A stretch of 17,556 nucleotides of DNA from Pseudomonadota bacterium (lineage in GTDB: Bacteria; Pseudomonadota; Gammaproteobacteria; Steroidobacterales; Steroidobacteraceae), in the NCBI GenBank assembly GCA_947454665.1, contig CANGMU010000022.1, positions 1-17,556 on the forward strand, given 5' to 3'. Position numbers and translations under genes: made by a program. The notes under the pieces were generated by a model, which saw only the letters and a program-made list of their open reading frames with translations, did not search any database and was not told where the DNA came from. Of this stretch, positions 15,443 through 17,556 are shown piece after piece; the first letter of the stretch is position 1; each line of letters starts with the position of its first letter.

Positions 15443-15928
15443 TCAGCGGTACCGGGCGTCCGCGGCCTTGTCCGCATTGATCATGGCTTCGTAGCGTTCG
15501 CCCACGGCCAGGAGCTTGTCCTTGGTCATGATGTTCTCGCCGCGATGTTCCATGTGGTACTCGTGGATACGCGTCTCCACGATCGCGTCCACCGGACAGG
15601 CTTCCTCGCAGAAGCCGCAATAGATGCACTTGAACAGGTCAATGTCGTAACGCGAGGTGCGGCGCGTGCCGTCCTCCGCCGTATCGGAATCGATCGTGAT
15701 GGCGAGCGCCGGGCAGACCGCCTCGCAGAGCTTGCAGGCGATGCAACGCTCTTCGCCGTTCGGATAGCGGCGCAGCGCGTGCAGGCCGCGGAAACGGACC
15801 GACTGCGGGGTCTTCTCTTCCGGGTAGTTGATCGTGACCTTGGGACGGAACAGCGTCCGCAGCGTCAGGGACATGCCCTTCAGCAGTTCCCACAGGGTAA
15901 AGGTCTTGATGATGCTGGCGCGGGACAT
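15443..15928 (-). CDS. nuoI: NADH-quinone oxidoreductase subunit I (NuoI), 2x[4Fe-4S] ferredoxin
   Basis: This 161-aa peripheral-arm subunit carries clusters N6a and N6b, which relay electrons towards N2 and quinone. Both ferredoxin motifs are complete: C62-x2-C65-x2-C68-x3-C72 (CIACKLCEAVCP) and C101-x2-C104-x2-C107-x3-C111 (CIYCGFCEEACP). The N-terminal amphipathic part (LWELLKGMSLTLRTLFRPK) anchors the protein at the membrane. The ATG at 15928 is chosen because it gives the normal family length and lies 2 bp after the nuoH stop; the frame stays open further upstream, but only into nuoH. A GGAG lies 9 bases upstream. The nuoJ start follows 24 bp after its stop. Confidence 0.97.
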   Translation of the reverse strand: MSRASIIKTFTLWELLKGMSLTLRTLFRPKVTINYPEEKTPQSVRFRGLHALRRYPNGEERCIACKLCEAVCPALAITIDSDTAEDGTRRTSRYDIDLFKCIYCGFCEEACPVDAIVETRIHEYHMEHRGENIMTKDKLLAVGERYEAMINADKAADARYR

Positions 15929-15930
15929 GC

Positions 15931-17007
15931 TCAGGCGCTCCACGGTCCGATCTTGAAGTACACCATCAGGCCCTCGACGGCGATCCATACGATCGTCACC
16001 GGAATCAGGACCTTCCAGCCCAGACGCATGATCTGGTCATAGCGATAGCGCGGGAACGTCGCGCGCAACCACAGGAACACGCACAGGAAGAAGAATATCT
16101 TCGCGGCGAGCCAGTGCAGCCCATTGCCCAGCAACAGACCCAGCACAGGCACCTGGAACAGCGCGTTGTCCGGGGCAAGGAAGCCATCCAGCGGCGACAG
16201 CCAGCCACCCCAGAAGAACACAGCAGTCAGCGCCGCGACGAGGATCATGTTGGCGTATTCGGCCAGGAAGAACAGCGCGAACGCGATGCCCGAATATTCG
16301 ACGTGGAAACCGGCCACGATTTCCGACTCGCCTTCGGCGACGTCGAAGGGTGCGCGGTTCGTCTCGGCGACGCCGGAAATGAAATAGACGACAAACAGCG
16401 GGAAGAGCCAGGTCCAGTTCCAGCCGAAAAGGCCCTGCTGCGCCTCGACGATCTTGCCGAGATTGAGGCTGCCAGCAGCCATCAGCACCCCGACCAGCGC
16501 GAAGCCCATCGCGATTTCATAGGCGACGATCTGCGCGGCGGAACGCATGGCACCCAGAAAGGCGTACTTCGAGTTCGAGGCCCAGCCCGCGATGATGACG
16601 CCATACACGCCGACCGACGTGAGCGACAGGACGTACAGCAGGCCCGCATCGACGTTGGCGATCGACAGGTTCGGCGCAAGCGGCACGACGGCCCAGGTCG
16701 CAAAGGCCGGGATCAGCGCGATCGCCGGGGCGATGCGGAACAGGACCTTGTTCGACTGCGCCGGGATGACCACTTCCTTGAGCAGCAGCTTTACCACGTC
16801 GGCGAAGGGCTGGCCGATGCCGGGCAACAGGCCGAAGATCGCGACGCGGTTGGGCCCCCTGCGGACCTGCATCCAGCCGATCAGCTTGCGTTCCCACAGC
16901 GTCAGCAGGGCGACGGAGACGAGCAGCACGATCGTCACGGCAAGGATGAACGCCAGCGAATGGACGAAATCCGGCAGCGCGTTCCAGAGGGTGGAGATCT
17001 GTTGCAT
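15931..17007 (-). CDS. nuoH: NADH-quinone oxidoreductase subunit H (NuoH)
   Basis: This 358-aa subunit (ND1 homologue) joins the peripheral and membrane arms and forms most of the quinone chamber. Diagnostic features are ERKLIGWMQVRRGPNRV at 39-55, FADVVKLLLKE at 68-78, the loop ETNRAPFDVAEGESEIVAGF at 215-234 with its carboxylate cluster (D222, E225, E227, E229), and VEYSG at 236-240. The eight-helix hydropathy pattern and length are typical. Its ATG (17007) overlaps the nuoG stop by one base (TGATG) and follows a GGGGG stretch about 7 bases away, suggesting coupled translation. Confidence 0.97.
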   Translation of the reverse strand: MQQISTLWNALPDFVHSLAFILAVTIVLLVSVALLTLWERKLIGWMQVRRGPNRVAIFGLLPGIGQPFADVVKLLLKEVVIPAQSNKVLFRIAPAIALIPAFATWAVVPLAPNLSIANVDAGLLYVLSLTSVGVYGVIIAGWASNSKYAFLGAMRSAAQIVAYEIAMGFALVGVLMAAGSLNLGKIVEAQQGLFGWNWTWLFPLFVVYFISGVAETNRAPFDVAEGESEIVAGFHVEYSGIAFALFFLAEYANMILVAALTAVFFWGGWLSPLDGFLAPDNALFQVPVLGLLLGNGLHWLAAKIFFFLCVFLWLRATFPRYRYDQIMRLGWKVLIPVTIVWIAVEGLMVYFKIGPWSA

Positions 17008-17556
17008 CAGACAGCCCCCTGCGCGGCGCCGTATTCGGCCGCCTGACGGCCCCCATCACGCGTGTTCTGCAGCGACGTCGCACGACGGACCAGGCCGTCC
17101 ACACGATAGATCGGCACCTCCACGACGCGCGCCGAAGCGTCCACCGTCGAAACGGCGGCAGCAGTCGGGGTGACCGGTTGAGCCGAATCGACCGACGAGC
17201 GCAGCTCACCGCGCACGTCTTCGGATGTCAGCTGCTCGAACCCGGCCAGACCGAGCAGGTTGCCCAGCACGCGCAGGACCTTCCAGGCCGGGCGGGATTC
17301 GCCGACCGGCTGCGCCGCACCGGGGAAACTCTGCCACTCGCCCTCGAGGTTCACGAAGGTGCCCGAGGTTTCGGCAAACGTGCCGACCGGCAGCAGCACC
17401 TGGGCCACAGCCATAAGCTCTTCGGTGGCGTAGGGCGTCAGCGCGACCACGAAGGATGCACCGCCGACCGAAGCCAGCGCGTTCGCTTGCAGCGTGTCTG
17501 CGCCCGGCTCGACGCCCAGCAGCACATAGCCCTGCAACGAATTCTTGAGCATCTGG
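17007..17556 (-). CDS. nuoG: NADH-quinone oxidoreductase subunit G (NuoG), C-terminal fragment (5' end cut by window edge)
   Basis: This is the last 182 residues of NuoG, open to the right window edge, so the start and all iron-sulfur motifs lie outside. The visible part belongs to the molybdopterin-oxidoreductase-like domain: ALTPYATEELMAVAQVLLP followed by TFAETSGTFVNLEGEWQSF, a pattern shared with formate dehydrogenase-type proteins. It ends with an Ala/Val/Ser/Thr-rich and then charged tail. Its stop overlaps the nuoH start. Identification rests on this pattern and on its position upstream of nuoH in the standard order. Confidence 0.95.
   Translation of the reverse strand, partial: QMLKNSLQGYVLLGVEPGADTLQANALASVGGASFVVALTPYATEELMAVAQVLLPVGTFAETSGTFVNLEGEWQSFPGAAQPVGESRPAWKVLRVLGNLLGLAGFEQLTSEDVRGELRSSVDSAQPVTPTAAAVSTVDASARVVEVPIYRVDGLVRRATSLQNTRDGGRQAAEYGAAQGAV

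Overview
This window is GC-rich and looks like the chromosome of a proteobacterium. The canonical nuoG-H-I-J-K-L-M-N order, together with an initiator tRNA of gammaproteobacterial type, suggests a gammaproteobacterium (perhaps near Xanthomonadales, Nevskiales or Steroidobacteraceae). The taxonomic part is inference from gene order and protein flavour only.

Right half (9320-17556, minus strand): this is the distal part of the complex I (NADH:quinone oxidoreductase) operon. It runs from the C-terminal end of nuoG (cut by the right edge) through nuoH, nuoI, nuoJ, nuoK, nuoL, nuoM and nuoN. The genes overlap by 1-4 bases or are separated by at most 24 bases, so they form a single transcription unit. 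nuoI supplies the N6a/N6b iron-sulfur clusters. nuoH, J, K, L, M and N form the membrane proton-pumping arm. Just downstream, in the same direction, lies an initiator tRNA-fMet gene (9320-9396). A bidirectional rho-independent terminator (9253-9280) follows and separates this housekeeping block from the rest.

Left half (1-9249): this is an accessory cluster in which every encoded protein begins with an apparent Sec signal peptide. A minus-strand, probably operonic, five-gene series reads from right to left. It encodes a 303-aa protein resembling the DUF8021/NTF2-like family, an 875-aa G8-domain right-handed beta-helix protein, a 131-aa secreted antibiotic-biosynthesis-monooxygenase-fold protein, and two tandem paralogous proteins of unknown family (possibly beta-propellers). 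The second of these runs off the left edge. Divergently transcribed from an 87-bp gap is a second G8/beta-helix gene (853 aa), a close paralogue of the first. The two G8 proteins share with animal CEMIP (KIAA1199/HYBID) and TMEM2 both the G8 domain and a beta-helix core with matching motifs (CVTVHGTH, GHCFF-EDG, LLPSD, N-AAGS--NGFW). In animals those proteins are linked to hyaluronan breakdown.

How the genes may work together (inference): the left cluster looks like an extracytoplasmic system that acts on a polysaccharide or other exported or environmental polymer. Two CEMIP-like beta-helix proteins would be the putative polymer-active components, helped by small secreted accessory proteins. 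No transporter, regulator, transposase or integrase is visible in the window. The inverted G8 paralogues share perfect 66-bp and 58-bp identical segments, so they also form a recombinogenic inverted repeat around the DUF8021-like gene and the divergent promoter region.
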